Shown: one piece after another, positions 15,959 to 25,469 of the stretch
How positions within the stretch are numbered: the stretch's first letter is position 1
Layout of the letters: each line of letters starts with the position of its first letter
DNA from: Lachnospiraceae bacterium
GTDB lineage: Bacteria > Bacillota > Clostridia > Lachnospirales > Lachnospiraceae
DNA length: 57,436 bases
Assembly (NCBI GenBank): GCA_004556655.1
Contig: SFGF01000030.1
Location: 1-57,436, forward strand
Direction of reading: 5' to 3'
Notes under the pieces: model-generated
Databases searched by the model: none
Seen by the model: the letters and a program-made list of their open reading frames with translations, nothing else
Told to the model about the DNA's origin: nothing
Translations under genes and position numbers: made by a program

Positions 15959-16822
15959 ATGAAATATGCAGACAGACAAGGAAACTATTGGGAAGAAACA
16001 TCATTTCAGGACAAATTTCTTGAGAAATTATACGGCTGTGCTGCAGGAAGAATATTGGTTAAACTTTTGATACAGTCACCGGTATCCAAGATAGGAGGTC
16101 TGTTTTTAGATGCATCGGTTTCCAGATTATTGATCCCGGGATTTGTCAAACGACATCATTTATGTCCTGAACAGTGGGAGAAGCAATGTTTTTCCTCTTA
16201 CAATGATTTTTTTACAAGAAAATTAAAAGAAGGGGAACGGCCAATCCCGGAGTCAGAAGATCTTTTTATCAGCCCCTGCGATGGGAAGCTTTCTGTATAT
16301 CCAATCAGTGAAAAGGGAAGATTCCAGATCAAACACACCGGATATACACTGATCCAGCTTCTGAGAAATCAAAAACTGGCGAAGCGATTTCAGAACGGTT
16401 CCATATTCATTTTTCGCCTTACAGTGGATGACTATCATAGATACTGCTATGTTGCAGATGGGGTCAAATCAAGTAATTATCGGATACCCGGTGTCCTTCA
16501 TACCGTGAATCCTGTGGCAAATGATCAGGAACCGATCTATAAAGAGAATACACGAGAATACTGTCTGCTCCATACCACGCGATTTGGCACAGTACTGATG
16601 ATGGAAGTGGGAGCATTGATGGTAGGGAAAATCCATAATTATCATGGGGCCGGAAAAGTAAAGCGGGGACAGGAAAAAGGCAGATTCGAATTTGGTGGTT
16701 CAACAATCATCCTTCTTACCGAACCGGGAAAAGTACAAATTGACCGTGATCTTCTTAAAAACAGCAGACACGGTTACGAAACTGTGGTAAAATCAGGGGA
16801 AGCCATTGGGCGGAAACTATAA
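15959..16822 (+). CDS. psd: phosphatidylserine decarboxylase proenzyme
   Basis: A pyruvoyl-dependent enzyme of 287 residues that makes phosphatidylethanolamine from phosphatidylserine at the membrane. Seen: FTRKLKEGERPI near residue 82, the SPCDGKLSVYPI segment near 102, LTVDDYHRYCYVADG with the conserved His, and near residue 245 the self-cleavage site FGGSTIILL, a GGST variant of the usual LGST. The length fits the type II family. The ribosome binding site AAGGAGGCGG precedes the start, 12 bases after pssA, so the genes form one operon. Confidence 0.93.
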   Translation: MKYADRQGNYWEETSFQDKFLEKLYGCAAGRILVKLLIQSPVSKIGGLFLDASVSRLLIPGFVKRHHLCPEQWEKQCFSSYNDFFTRKLKEGERPIPESEDLFISPCDGKLSVYPISEKGRFQIKHTGYTLIQLLRNQKLAKRFQNGSIFIFRLTVDDYHRYCYVADGVKSSNYRIPGVLHTVNPVANDQEPIYKENTREYCLLHTTRFGTVLMMEVGALMVGKIHNYHGAGKVKRGQEKGRFEFGGSTIILLTEPGKVQIDRDLLKNSRHGYETVVKSGEAIGRKL

Positions 16823-16832
16823 AAGGAAGCGG

Positions 16833-17477
16833 ATGAATATGCCAAATCAAAGAAACTACCAGAAAGAAATGGAAAAATCAATAGAAGAATTTACGAAGGA
16901 GGGGGAAGTACCCTCCTTACTTTTGCATAGCTGCTGTGCACCTTGCAGCAGTTATGTGCTGGAAACACTTTCCGAAAATTTCCGGATAACTGTATTTTAT
17001 TACAATCCCAATATTTATCCGGAAGAAGAATACTGGAAACGTGTAAAAGAACAGGAAAGTTTTATTAAGCGACTTCCAGTCCGATATCCGGTGACGTTTC
17101 TGGAAGGTGTGTATGAGAAAGACAGATTTTATCAGGCTGTAAAAGGTCTGGAAAAGGAACCGGAAGGAGGAGAGCGCTGCAGTGTCTGTTTCAGGCTTCG
17201 TCTTGGGGAAGCGGTGAAAGAGGCGGTAAAAGGAAACTTTGATTATGTGACTACTACACTTACGATAAGTCCTTTAAAAAATGCCCGGAAGCTCAATGAA
17301 ATCGGGGAGGAACTTTGCAGGGAACAGCCGGTAATATGGCTTCCTTCGGATTTTAAGAAGAAGAACGGTTATAAACGTTCAACAGAGCTTTCAAAAGAAT
17401 ATGGAATGTACCGACAGGATTATTGTGGCTGTGTATATTCTGTTCGCTCCGAGAACAGAAATACTTGCATAATTTAG
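16833..17477 (+). CDS. queH: epoxyqueuosine reductase QueH
   Basis: QueH reduces epoxyqueuosine to queuosine in tRNA, the last step of the pathway, as a non-homologous replacement for QueG. Of about 214 residues, the Cys-rich signatures are HSCCAPCSSY near residue 33, CSVCFRLRL near 116 and YCGCVYS near 201, consistent with an iron-sulfur site and a second metal. Start choice: ATG at 16833 or 16839, both after AGGAAG at 16824-16829; the second has better spacing. It closes the phospholipid operon and makes sense with queA at 9956. Confidence 0.92.
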   Translation: MNMPNQRNYQKEMEKSIEEFTKEGEVPSLLLHSCCAPCSSYVLETLSENFRITVFYYNPNIYPEEEYWKRVKEQESFIKRLPVRYPVTFLEGVYEKDRFYQAVKGLEKEPEGGERCSVCFRLRLGEAVKEAVKGNFDYVTTTLTISPLKNARKLNEIGEELCREQPVIWLPSDFKKKNGYKRSTELSKEYGMYRQDYCGCVYSVRSENRNTCII

Positions 17478-17557
17478 AAGGCAGTGTTAAAATTTATTGG
17501 TACTTTACCGTATAAAAGCAGACAGTACCATAGAAAAATAGAAAGTGAGATTATAGT

Positions 17558-18937
17558 ATGGCTCAGTTATGGGGAGGACGTTTCACCAAAGAAACGGACA
17601 AACTTGTTTATAATTTTAATGCATCCATCGGTTTTGATCAGAAGTTTTTCCATCAGGATGTACAGGGAAGCAAAGCCCATGTGACGATGCTGGCAAAGCA
17701 GGGGATCCTGACGGAAGAGGAACGGGATGTAATTTTAAAAGGACTGGATTCCATCGTTGCTGATGTGGATGCCGGAAAGCTGGAGATTACCAGCGAATAT
17801 GAAGATATACACAGTTTTGTGGAGGCAAACCTGATCGACAGAGTCGGAGATGCAGGGAAAAAGCTTCATACAGGAAGAAGCCGCAATGATCAGGTGGCTT
17901 TGGATATGAAACTTTATGTTCGGGATGAGATTCAGGAGCTGGACAAACTGGTAAAGCATCTTCTTGAGACTTTGAATAAGATCATGGAAGCGAATCTGCA
18001 CACCTATATGCCGGGATTTACTCATCTGCAGAAAGCACAGCCGATCACACTGGCTCATCATATGGGAGCCTATTTTGAAATGTTTAAAAGAGACAGAAGC
18101 CGTCTTTCTGATATATACGACAGAATGAATTATTGTCCGCTGGGAAGCGGTGCACTGGCCGGAACCACCTATCCTCTGGACAGAGAGTACAGTGCTTCTT
18201 TGATGGGATTTGAAGGACCTACCTTAAACAGTATGGATTCTGTGGCGGATCGTGATTATGTGATTGAGCTGCTTTCCGCTCTTTCTACGATCATGATGCA
18301 TCTAAGCCGTTTTTCTGAGGAAATTATTATCTGGAATTCCAATGAATACCGTTTTGTTGAGATTGATGATGCTTACAGTACCGGAAGCAGTATCATGCCC
18401 CAGAAAAAGAATCCGGATATTGCAGAGCTTGTAAGAGGAAAGACAGGTCGTGTCTACGGAGCTCTTATGTCCATTCTTACTACCATGAAAGGGATTCCGC
18501 TGGCATACAATAAAGATATGCAGGAGGATAAAGAACTGACCTTTGATGCCATTGATACAGTAAAAGGTTGTCTGGCACTTTTTGATGGAATGCTTTCCAC
18601 TATGAAGTTCAGAAACGATGTGATGGAAAACAGTGCGAAACATGGATTTACCAACGCTACAGATGCAGCAGATTATCTGGTAAATCATGGAGTACCTTTC
18701 CGTGACGCTCATGGTATTGTCGGCAGACTGGTTCTTTACTGTCTGGATAAAGGAATCTCTCTGGATGAGATGTCTCTGGAAGAATATAAAGCCATCAGTC
18801 CTGTATTTGAAAACGATATTTACGAGGCGATCAGTATCCGTACCTGCGTAGAAAAGCGCATGACCATTGGTGCTCCCGGTTCAGAAGCAATGGCAGAGGT
18901 TGTGGAACGGAATAAAAAATATTTAACTGAAGAATAA
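17558..18937 (+). CDS. argH: argininosuccinate lyase
   Basis: ArgH splits argininosuccinate into arginine and fumarate. The 459 residues match the family. Seen: the N-terminal QLWGGRFTKETD, HTGRSRNDQVALDMKLY near residue 107, TGFTHLQKAQP-like pattern at PGFTHLQKAQPITLAHH near 148, and the fumarase/lyase signature GSSIMPQKKNPD near 276, which carries the catalytic Ser loop. No argG or other arginine gene is beside it. The ribosome binding site is weak (AAAGTGAG). No ARG-box or terminator is clear in the 80 bases upstream, only an imperfect GGTACT/AGTACC repeat. Confidence 0.96.
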   Translation: MAQLWGGRFTKETDKLVYNFNASIGFDQKFFHQDVQGSKAHVTMLAKQGILTEEERDVILKGLDSIVADVDAGKLEITSEYEDIHSFVEANLIDRVGDAGKKLHTGRSRNDQVALDMKLYVRDEIQELDKLVKHLLETLNKIMEANLHTYMPGFTHLQKAQPITLAHHMGAYFEMFKRDRSRLSDIYDRMNYCPLGSGALAGTTYPLDREYSASLMGFEGPTLNSMDSVADRDYVIELLSALSTIMMHLSRFSEEIIIWNSNEYRFVEIDDAYSTGSSIMPQKKNPDIAELVRGKTGRVYGALMSILTTMKGIPLAYNKDMQEDKELTFDAIDTVKGCLALFDGMLSTMKFRNDVMENSAKHGFTNATDAADYLVNHGVPFRDAHGIVGRLVLYCLDKGISLDEMSLEEYKAISPVFENDIYEAISIRTCVEKRMTIGAPGSEAMAEVVERNKKYLTEE

Positions 18938-18944
18938 AAAACAG

Positions 18945-18973
18945 TTGCATTTTTTAAAGAATTAGTATAGTAT
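18945..18973 (+). promoter_or_regulatory. promoter of asd
   Basis: TTGCAT (18945-18950), a 17-base spacer and TAGTAT (18968-18973). It implies a leader of about 115 bases before asd. I looked for a lysine riboswitch in that leader and see none of its conserved parts. Confidence 0.5.
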
Positions 18974-19096
18974 TACGTAGTAAATACAAATGTACGCGGC
19001 AGAAGAACACGACAGGATAATGGAATCGCTTCAGGGAAAGTTCGACCGCAGAAGATAAAGTGCATTGAGTAAATCATAATGAGGAGTGAAAGTGTG

Positions 19097-20182
19097 ATGA
19101 ACAGCAAATTAAGAGTAGGTATTTTAGGAGCTACAGGTATGGTAGGACAGAGATTTATTTCCCTGCTTGAGAACCATCCCTGGTTTGAGGTAGTGACAGT
19201 GGCAGCGAGCCCAAGAAGTGCAGGAAAGACATATGAAGAGGCCGTTGGCGGACGCTGGAAAATGGATACTCCGATGCCGGAAGCTGTTAAAAAACTGGTG
19301 GTTATGAATGTAAATGAGGTGGAGAAGGTAGCTTCCACTGTTGACTTTGTATTCTCCGCTGTAGATATGTCAAAAGAAGAAATCAAAGCAATCGAAGAAG
19401 AATACGCAAAAACAGAGACACCAGTTGTTTCCAACAACAGTGCTCATAGATGGACACCGGATGTACCGATGGTAGTGCCGGAGATCAATCCACAGCATTT
19501 CGATGTAATTGAATTCCAGAAAAAACGTCTGGGAACTACCCGTGGATTTATCGCAGTAAAACCGAACTGTTCGATCCAGAGTTATGCACCGGTTCTGACT
19601 GCATGGAAAGAGTTTGAACCCTATGAAGTAGTTGCTACTACATATCAGGCAATTTCAGGAGCCGGAAAAACTTTCAAAGAGTGGCCGGAAATGGTAGAAA
19701 ATATTATTCCTTATATTGGTGGAGAAGAAGAGAAGAGTGAACAGGAACCTCTGAGACTCTGGGGCAAGATTGAAGATGGTGTGATTGTGAAAGCACAGGA
19801 GCCGGTGATCACTTGTCAGTGTATCCGTGTTCCGGTTCTGAACGGACATACAGCAGCTGTATTTGTAAAATTCCGCAAGAAACCAACAAAAGAACAGTTG
19901 ATTGAAAAATTGGTGAACTTCAAAGGGTTCCCGCAGGAAGCAGAACTTCCAAGTGCTCCGAAGCAGTTCATCCGTTATCTGGAAGAAGACAACCGTCCAC
20001 AGGTTAAGATGGATGTAAACTATGAAAACGGTATGGGAATCAATGTTGGACGTCTTCGTGAAGACACAGTATATGATTGGAAATTTGTAGGATTATCTCA
20101 CAATACTGTACGTGGTGCAGCTGGCGGTGCGGTACTTTGTGCGGAAACACTGAAAGCAAAAGGATATATAACTGCAAAATAA
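19097..20182 (+). CDS. asd: aspartate-semialdehyde dehydrogenase
   Basis: Makes aspartate semialdehyde from aspartyl phosphate with NADPH, at the branch to lysine/diaminopimelate, threonine and methionine. The 361 residues fit the archaeal/fungal-like subtype rather than the Escherichia coli type. Seen: GILGATGMVGQRF near residue 7, SNNSAHRW near 112, and the catalytic Cys in VKPNCSIQSY near 156. A conserved His is expected later, and RVPVLNGHTAAV near 247 fits. The ATG at 19097 is chosen because GAGGAGTG lies before it; an ATG 18 bases upstream precedes that site. Confidence 0.95.
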   Translation: MNSKLRVGILGATGMVGQRFISLLENHPWFEVVTVAASPRSAGKTYEEAVGGRWKMDTPMPEAVKKLVVMNVNEVEKVASTVDFVFSAVDMSKEEIKAIEEEYAKTETPVVSNNSAHRWTPDVPMVVPEINPQHFDVIEFQKKRLGTTRGFIAVKPNCSIQSYAPVLTAWKEFEPYEVVATTYQAISGAGKTFKEWPEMVENIIPYIGGEEEKSEQEPLRLWGKIEDGVIVKAQEPVITCQCIRVPVLNGHTAAVFVKFRKKPTKEQLIEKLVNFKGFPQEAELPSAPKQFIRYLEEDNRPQVKMDVNYENGMGINVGRLREDTVYDWKFVGLSHNTVRGAAGGAVLCAETLKAKGYITAK

Positions 20183-20192
20183 TAAGAATGAC

Positions 20193-20227
20193 AAGAACCG
20201 GATGATAAGAATTGTCCGGTTCTTTTC
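20193..20227 (+). terminator. intrinsic terminator of asd
   Basis: AAGAACCGGA (20193-20202) pairs perfectly with TCCGGTTCTT (20215-20224), followed by TTC. It separates asd from the helicase gene. Confidence 0.75.
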
Positions 20228-20249
20228 ACATACGAAAAGGAATACATAC

Positions 20250-23200
20250 ATGATAAACAAATCAACGATTAAGAGAATGGCCAGAAGTGTTACCTACCAG
20301 AAAGGAATGGAACTATACTATAACAGGAACTTTTTAAGCTATGATGTCAATTCTTATGTGGATGATTACGGAGATGAAATAAGAGAAGTAACAGCAACGG
20401 CGGAGGGAAGCTATCACAATGAATATGACGTGGAAATCACAATCAATGAAACTACTTCAGAGATTGTAGAATATTATTGTGACTGTCCTGCCTTTGAAAA
20501 CTACGAAGGTCTGTGCAAACACTGTGTGGCAGCACTTTTAGAGTATCTTGATCGTCGGGAAACCATACGCAAAAACAATGAAAGTGCAGATTTGGAGAGG
20601 CTTCTTGGAGGATATGGTGTTAAGAAGGGAAATGAATGGAAGGCACCGATGCCTGAAAGGCAGACCAGTCATGAATTGAAACGTATACTTTCCCGGTGCA
20701 CGCTTCGGGAAAATGCAGCTTTTCTTCCGGAAACAAATGCAGGTCAGGTGCATCTGGAACCGATTTTGACCTATGGGTGGAGTGGATTCGCGATTCGATT
20801 CCGGATCGGGATCACACAAATGTATGTGATGAAAAATATTTATAAATTTGTCATGGATCTTCAGGAAATGAATACGGTTTCCTATGGGAAAAAGCTGGAA
20901 TTTCTTCATTGTGTGGATGCTTTCGATGAAGAGAGCAAAGATTTGATTCATTTTATGGAAAAAAGCATCACTTCCACGGAATTGGAATACTACCGGCATT
21001 ATGGAATTGTCATGCGGGGAGAAGCAAAATCGATCGCACTGAGTGAATCAGAACTTGATGAAGTTATGAATTTGTTTGAGGGAAAAAGTGTTCGAGTAGA
21101 ATATCAGGTTGGCAGTAAAGTGGAGGATATGATCTGTCAGGTGGTGAAAGAATCTCCCAGACAGAAAATCAGTATCCGTGAAGAGGACAAAGGAATTGTC
21201 CTGCAGCATAAAACAGCAAAAGGTATAAAAGGAATTAACTATGTGTATTATGTATCGCAGCCCCGTACTGCAAAGATTTATATAGTTGAACGAAAAGATA
21301 CAGAGAATCTTGAAGAGTTTCTCAACTATATGGAAGAGCGGAAAGGAAACGACGTATTTATCGGGAAAGAGGAATTGCCTGCATTTTGCTGTAATGTACT
21401 CCCACAGCTTGAGAAGTTCTGTAATGTAATCAGAGGAGATTTTATGCCGGAAAAATATCTTCCTGAGAAAGCAAAGTTTCAGTTCTATCTGGATTCTCCT
21501 CAGAGGGATATGATTTCTTGTCGTGCGATGGCTGTCTACGGGGAACAACAGTATAATCTATTTCCGGCGTCTGACGAGAATGTAGGAAAACAGGTCAGAG
21601 ATCTGCAAAAAGAAGGTTATGCGAAAACCTGTATATTAACATATTTCTACGCTTATGATGAAAAAGGCGAAACCATGGTTTTACAGGGCGAAGATGATAT
21701 GTATCGTTTTCTTACAGATGGTATTGAAATACTTAAAGGCGTGGGAGAAGTATTTATCTCGGAGCAGTTAAAGAAGATACAGGTAATCAGTAAAATGTCT
21801 GTTCAGGTGGGGGTCAGTCTCAGCGGCAATCTGCTTCATATGGAAATCGGAAGTGAACAGTTTTCCAGGGAGCAGCTTGCTGAAATCTTATCCAGATATG
21901 AGAAAAAGAAAAAATATTATCGCCTGAAATCCGGTGATTTTATCCGAATGGACGAGGATGAGATGCAGGTGTTATATGACTTGAAAGAAGATCTTTTACT
22001 GACAGATAAACAGCTGAAAGAGGAGATGATTTCCCTTCCCAGATACCGGGCCCTGTATCTTGACGGAAGGCTCAGGGGAGAAGGCATTCAGATCAGTAAA
22101 AACAGGGAATTCAGGCAGCTTGTCCGGGATATGAAAACCATAGAAGACAATGATTTTGAAATACCGGATTCCCTGATTCCAATACTGAGAGAATATCAAA
22201 AGACAGGTTTTCTCTGGATGAAGACTCTATGTTACAATCAGTTTGGAGGAATCCTTGCTGATGATATGGGACTTGGGAAAACGTTGCAGACGATTGCATT
22301 TCTCCTGTCTGAATTTCAGGAAGCAGGGACTGATAAAAGATACGCTCTCATTATAACTCCTGCATCTCTGGTTTATAACTGGAAAAGTGAGTTTGAAAAA
22401 TTTGCACCTGAACTTATGGTGCATACGGTTGTGGGAACGTTAAAGGAACGGGAACAGATTTTGTCAAATCTGGAAAATCAGGTCATCATCATAACTTCTT
22501 ATCAACTATTATACAGAGATGAAGAACAGTATGAAAAAATTCCGTTTGACTATCAGATCATAGATGAAGCCCAGTTTATAAAGAATCAGGAAAATCAGAC
22601 TACTAAAGCGGTGAAATCTGTGGATGCCCGATTCCGTATGGCACTAACCGGAACACCTATTGAAAATAAGCTCAGTGAACTTTGGAGTATTTTTGATTAT
22701 ATTATGCCGGGATTCCTTTACAAATATCAAAGATTTCGTAAGGAGATCGAGACACCGGTTGTAAAAAGTCAGGATCAGAAAGTGATGGAACGCCTTCAGA
22801 AAATGATACAGCCGTTTGTTCTTAGAAGAACGAAAAAAGAAGTGCTGAAAGAGTTGCCGGATAAAATCGATAGATGTATGTATGCACAGCTGGAAGGTGA
22901 ACAGAGGGAAATCTATCTGGCACATGCGCAAAGACTGCAAATGCAGCTGAAAAATCAGACGGAGGAAGAGTTTAAAACATCTAAAATACAGATACTTGCG
23001 GAAATAACCCGTCTCAGGCAAATCTGCTGCGATCCGGCTTTGTTTTATGAAAAGTATAACGGTCCGTCAGCAAAACTGGATTTATGTATTGAACTGATCA
23101 AAAATGCAGTAGAAAGCGGGCATAAGATTCTGTTATTTTCACAGTTTACGACTATGTTGAATCGAATAATAAAAGCTCTGGCGGAAAACGAAATTTCCTA

Positions 23201-23576
23201 TTATCTGTTGACTGGAAAAACATCCAAGGAAGAACGGGCAGCAATGGCGGACAGCTTTAATAAAGATGATACTTCTGTTTTTTGTATTTCTTTGAAAGCA
23301 GGCGGTACCGGACTGAATCTGACAGGAGCAGACATGGTGATCCACTATGACCCCTGGTGGAACGCGGCGGTTGAGAATCAGGCAACAGACCGTGCACACA
23401 GGATCGGACAGCAGCAGGTGGTAACCGTGTATAAACTGATCGCCAGAGACACGCTAGAAGAAAAAATCATAGAACTGCAAAGCAAAAAGAAAGAACTGGC
23501 TTCTCAGGTAATGGGAGGCGAGGGAATCAGTCAGGCATCCTTCAGTAAAGAAGAACTGCTGCGGCTGCTGGAATAA
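20250..23576 (+). CDS. SWIM zinc-finger SNF2-family DNA helicase/translocase
   Basis: A 1108-residue protein. The N-terminal SWIM zinc finger is near residue 78 (CDCPAFENYEGLCKHC, pattern CxC...CxH). After a long, less conserved middle region comes the SNF2 motor: Q/I region at LREYQKTGFLWMKTL, Walker A ADDMGLGKTLQT near 672, Walker B variant IIDEAQFIKN near 772, ALTGTPIENKLSELWS near 795, and the helicase C-terminal half with ILLFSQFTTML, SLKAGGTGLNLTGAD and DRAHRIGQ. Such proteins move along DNA and displace bound proteins; in bacteria the role is mostly unknown. ATG at 20250 is preferred (AAAAGGAA before it) over an in-frame start at 20202 inside the asd terminator. Confidence 0.9.
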   Translation: MINKSTIKRMARSVTYQKGMELYYNRNFLSYDVNSYVDDYGDEIREVTATAEGSYHNEYDVEITINETTSEIVEYYCDCPAFENYEGLCKHCVAALLEYLDRRETIRKNNESADLERLLGGYGVKKGNEWKAPMPERQTSHELKRILSRCTLRENAAFLPETNAGQVHLEPILTYGWSGFAIRFRIGITQMYVMKNIYKFVMDLQEMNTVSYGKKLEFLHCVDAFDEESKDLIHFMEKSITSTELEYYRHYGIVMRGEAKSIALSESELDEVMNLFEGKSVRVEYQVGSKVEDMICQVVKESPRQKISIREEDKGIVLQHKTAKGIKGINYVYYVSQPRTAKIYIVERKDTENLEEFLNYMEERKGNDVFIGKEELPAFCCNVLPQLEKFCNVIRGDFMPEKYLPEKAKFQFYLDSPQRDMISCRAMAVYGEQQYNLFPASDENVGKQVRDLQKEGYAKTCILTYFYAYDEKGETMVLQGEDDMYRFLTDGIEILKGVGEVFISEQLKKIQVISKMSVQVGVSLSGNLLHMEIGSEQFSREQLAEILSRYEKKKKYYRLKSGDFIRMDEDEMQVLYDLKEDLLLTDKQLKEEMISLPRYRALYLDGRLRGEGIQISKNREFRQLVRDMKTIEDNDFEIPDSLIPILREYQKTGFLWMKTLCYNQFGGILADDMGLGKTLQTIAFLLSEFQEAGTDKRYALIITPASLVYNWKSEFEKFAPELMVHTVVGTLKEREQILSNLENQVIIITSYQLLYRDEEQYEKIPFDYQIIDEAQFIKNQENQTTKAVKSVDARFRMALTGTPIENKLSELWSIFDYIMPGFLYKYQRFRKEIETPVVKSQDQKVMERLQKMIQPFVLRRTKKEVLKELPDKIDRCMYAQLEGEQREIYLAHAQRLQMQLKNQTEEEFKTSKIQILAEITRLRQICCDPALFYEKYNGPSAKLDLCIELIKNAVESGHKILLFSQFTTMLNRIIKALAENEISYYLLTGKTSKEERAAMADSFNKDDTSVFCISLKAGGTGLNLTGADMVIHYDPWWNAAVENQATDRAHRIGQQQVVTVYKLIARDTLEEKIIELQSKKKELASQVMGGEGISQASFSKEELLRLLE

Positions 23577-23589
23577 TTATAAATTGTAT

Positions 23590-23631
23590 GTAGAAAAATC
23601 CACTGCACACATTGGTTTTGTCCATTGTGGC
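23590..23631 (+). promoter_or_regulatory. two-part repeat motif, copy A (proposed response-regulator site)
   Basis: GTAGAAAAATCCAC (23590-23603), 12 variable bases, then TTTTGTCCATTGTGGC (23616-23631). The same arrangement with the same 26-base offset occurs at 28039. The element contains (A/G)TCCAY repeats 22 bases apart. TTGTGG (23625-23630), an 18-base spacer and TATCAT (23649-23654) could form the promoter. Caveat: this stretch is also part of the terminator of the preceding gene. Confidence 0.5.
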
Positions 23632-23644
23632 GGTGGATTTTTTT
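23594..23644 (+). terminator. intrinsic terminator of the SNF2 gene
   Basis: AAAAATCCACTGC (23594-23606) pairs with GCGGTGGATTTTT (from 23630), with extra pairing inside, ending in seven T residues. It overlaps regulatory motif copy A. Confidence 0.6.
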
Positions 23645-23696
23645 GCGGTATCATGGGATAATGATGAGGATATTCTCAGAGAGGGGTAAAATTAAC

Positions 23697-25469
23697 ATGA
23701 AACATCTTCATTCAAAATCTATATTCGGACAATTGGTTATTTTTTCATTATTAATAAGTCTTGTACCCATTATTATAATCAGCATCTTTTTATTTCGCAA
23801 ATTGGAAAATATGGTGATTGAAGAGCTGGCGGATTCCCATGGTCAGATTGTATCGCAGTATACAAAAAATATAGATGAGAAGCTGGAACAATACAGGAAC
23901 AGTCTGGAAGTCATATCCAATAATACCTTAATAGTAAATACACTTCAGAATGAGACTGGAAATGTATATGACAAAGGTCAGATCGTCAGTGAAGAAGTTT
24001 CAAAATCACTGCTCCTTGAGAAAAAGAATGAAATCCGTAATTGTGTTGTTTATTCTCTTGTGGCGGAAAATGAAATATATGGTCCCAGTGTAACCATGAT
24101 GGAGGAAGGCAGTCGGGAAGGCTGGTATCTGAAAGAAAGAGCCATGAAAGAGGGGTGGTTTTCCTATTTTGCGCTGGAAAATAAACAACCAGTTCTGTCT
24201 TTTGTTAAGAATATTGATCAGGTGAATTTCAATGACTTTTCCCGCCGACAGTTGGGAATTGTAAAACTGGATATTGACATGAAAAAACTATTCGAACCGG
24301 CCGTTCAGACCGGTGGGGAGGAAGCTGCTTATGATGTCATAGTCTATGATGACAGTTTTAATATTTTTTATTCTACAAATACGAAAAAAGATAGCGTTTT
24401 CTCTGATTATATAAAGCATATTAAAAATAAAAATGAGAACGACACGCTGATACAGGAGCTGGATGCATATGTGCTGGGAGAGGAAGAACTGGAATCATAT
24501 GGTTTAAAGCTGTTGTTTCTGTTTGATAATAAAGAACTGGAACAGAGAAAGCAGGAAATTGTGCTTATGGTATTTCCTCTGATTATTTCAATTGTACTCA
24601 TTGTAGTAAGCTGTGTCTATCTATATAGCCGGGATTTTTCGTCCCGAATAGAAATACTGGTAAATAAATTTAAAACAGCCGAGACAGGAGATCTGACAAT
24701 CAGAAATCCTATAGAGGGAAAGGATGAGATTGCTGTTCTGGATCAACAGTTTAGTCACATGCTGAAAAAACTGGATCAGCTGATAAAGAAAAACTATATT
24801 CAGGAACTGGAAAACAAAGAGACACAGTTGAAAAATCTGCAGCTGCAGATCAATCCTCATTTTCTGTATAATACACTGGAAACCATAAGTTCCCTGGCGG
24901 CTATCAAACAGGTCTTTGTAGTCTGTGATATGTGTCAGAAGCTGGGTGATATTTTCAGGTACAGTCTGGGAAAAAATTATGGAGAATATGTTACTCTGGA
25001 ACAGGAACTGGAGTATACGAAAAACTACATATTTATACAGAAGATACGTCTGGGTGACCGGCTTGAGGTATTCTATGATATTGAAGTCTTTCCGGACCAA
25101 TGTAAAATTTTGCGATTTATTCTTCAGCCGATTGTTGAGAATGCAATTCTGCATGGATTAGGTAACATAACAGGAAAAGGGACACTGGAAATTTCGGCTT
25201 TTGAGCAAAAGGATATGCTAATTCTCAAAGTTATGGATGATGGCATAGGCATGGATGAAGAAAAAGTTGAAAGTTTAAATATATATATAAACAGCAATGG
25301 GCATAAAGAAGATACAAAAAAGAGTATTGGTATACGGAATGTTAATCAGAGGATAAAACTGGCATGCGGCGAAAATTATGGTATTACGATTGAAAGTCGG
25401 CCATATCGGGGAAGCAGCTTTACAATACGGCTGCCCATAATCAGGGAAGGTGATATAAATGAGACATAA
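23697..25469 (+). CDS. sensor histidine kinase, YesM type
   Basis: A 590-residue membrane histidine kinase. Membrane spans lie at residues about 13-35 and 288-312, enclosing a long extracellular sensor region (dCache-like by position). A HAMP segment follows (about 312-365), then the His_kinase domain with the phospho-accepting His in INPHFLYNTLE near 387, then the HATPase part with the N box VENAILHGLG and the G1 box VMDDGIGMD. The start follows GAGAGGGG; upstream in-frame codons fall in the terminator region. The stop overlaps the response-regulator start by 11 bases. Known: YesM-type kinases pair with AraC-type regulators and control nearby carbohydrate importers. That arrangement is seen here. 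Confidence 0.93.
   Translation: MKHLHSKSIFGQLVIFSLLISLVPIIIISIFLFRKLENMVIEELADSHGQIVSQYTKNIDEKLEQYRNSLEVISNNTLIVNTLQNETGNVYDKGQIVSEEVSKSLLLEKKNEIRNCVVYSLVAENEIYGPSVTMMEEGSREGWYLKERAMKEGWFSYFALENKQPVLSFVKNIDQVNFNDFSRRQLGIVKLDIDMKKLFEPAVQTGGEEAAYDVIVYDDSFNIFYSTNTKKDSVFSDYIKHIKNKNENDTLIQELDAYVLGEEELESYGLKLLFLFDNKELEQRKQEIVLMVFPLIISIVLIVVSCVYLYSRDFSSRIEILVNKFKTAETGDLTIRNPIEGKDEIAVLDQQFSHMLKKLDQLIKKNYIQELENKETQLKNLQLQINPHFLYNTLETISSLAAIKQVFVVCDMCQKLGDIFRYSLGKNYGEYVTLEQELEYTKNYIFIQKIRLGDRLEVFYDIEVFPDQCKILRFILQPIVENAILHGLGNITGKGTLEISAFEQKDMLILKVMDDGIGMDEEKVESLNIYINSNGHKEDTKKSIGIRNVNQRIKLACGENYGITIESRPYRGSSFTIRLPIIREGDINET

Noticed and set aside
18974..19096. Lysine riboswitch in the asd leader
   Set aside because: The leader is only about 115 bases, too short for the lysine aptamer, and lacks its conserved junction.
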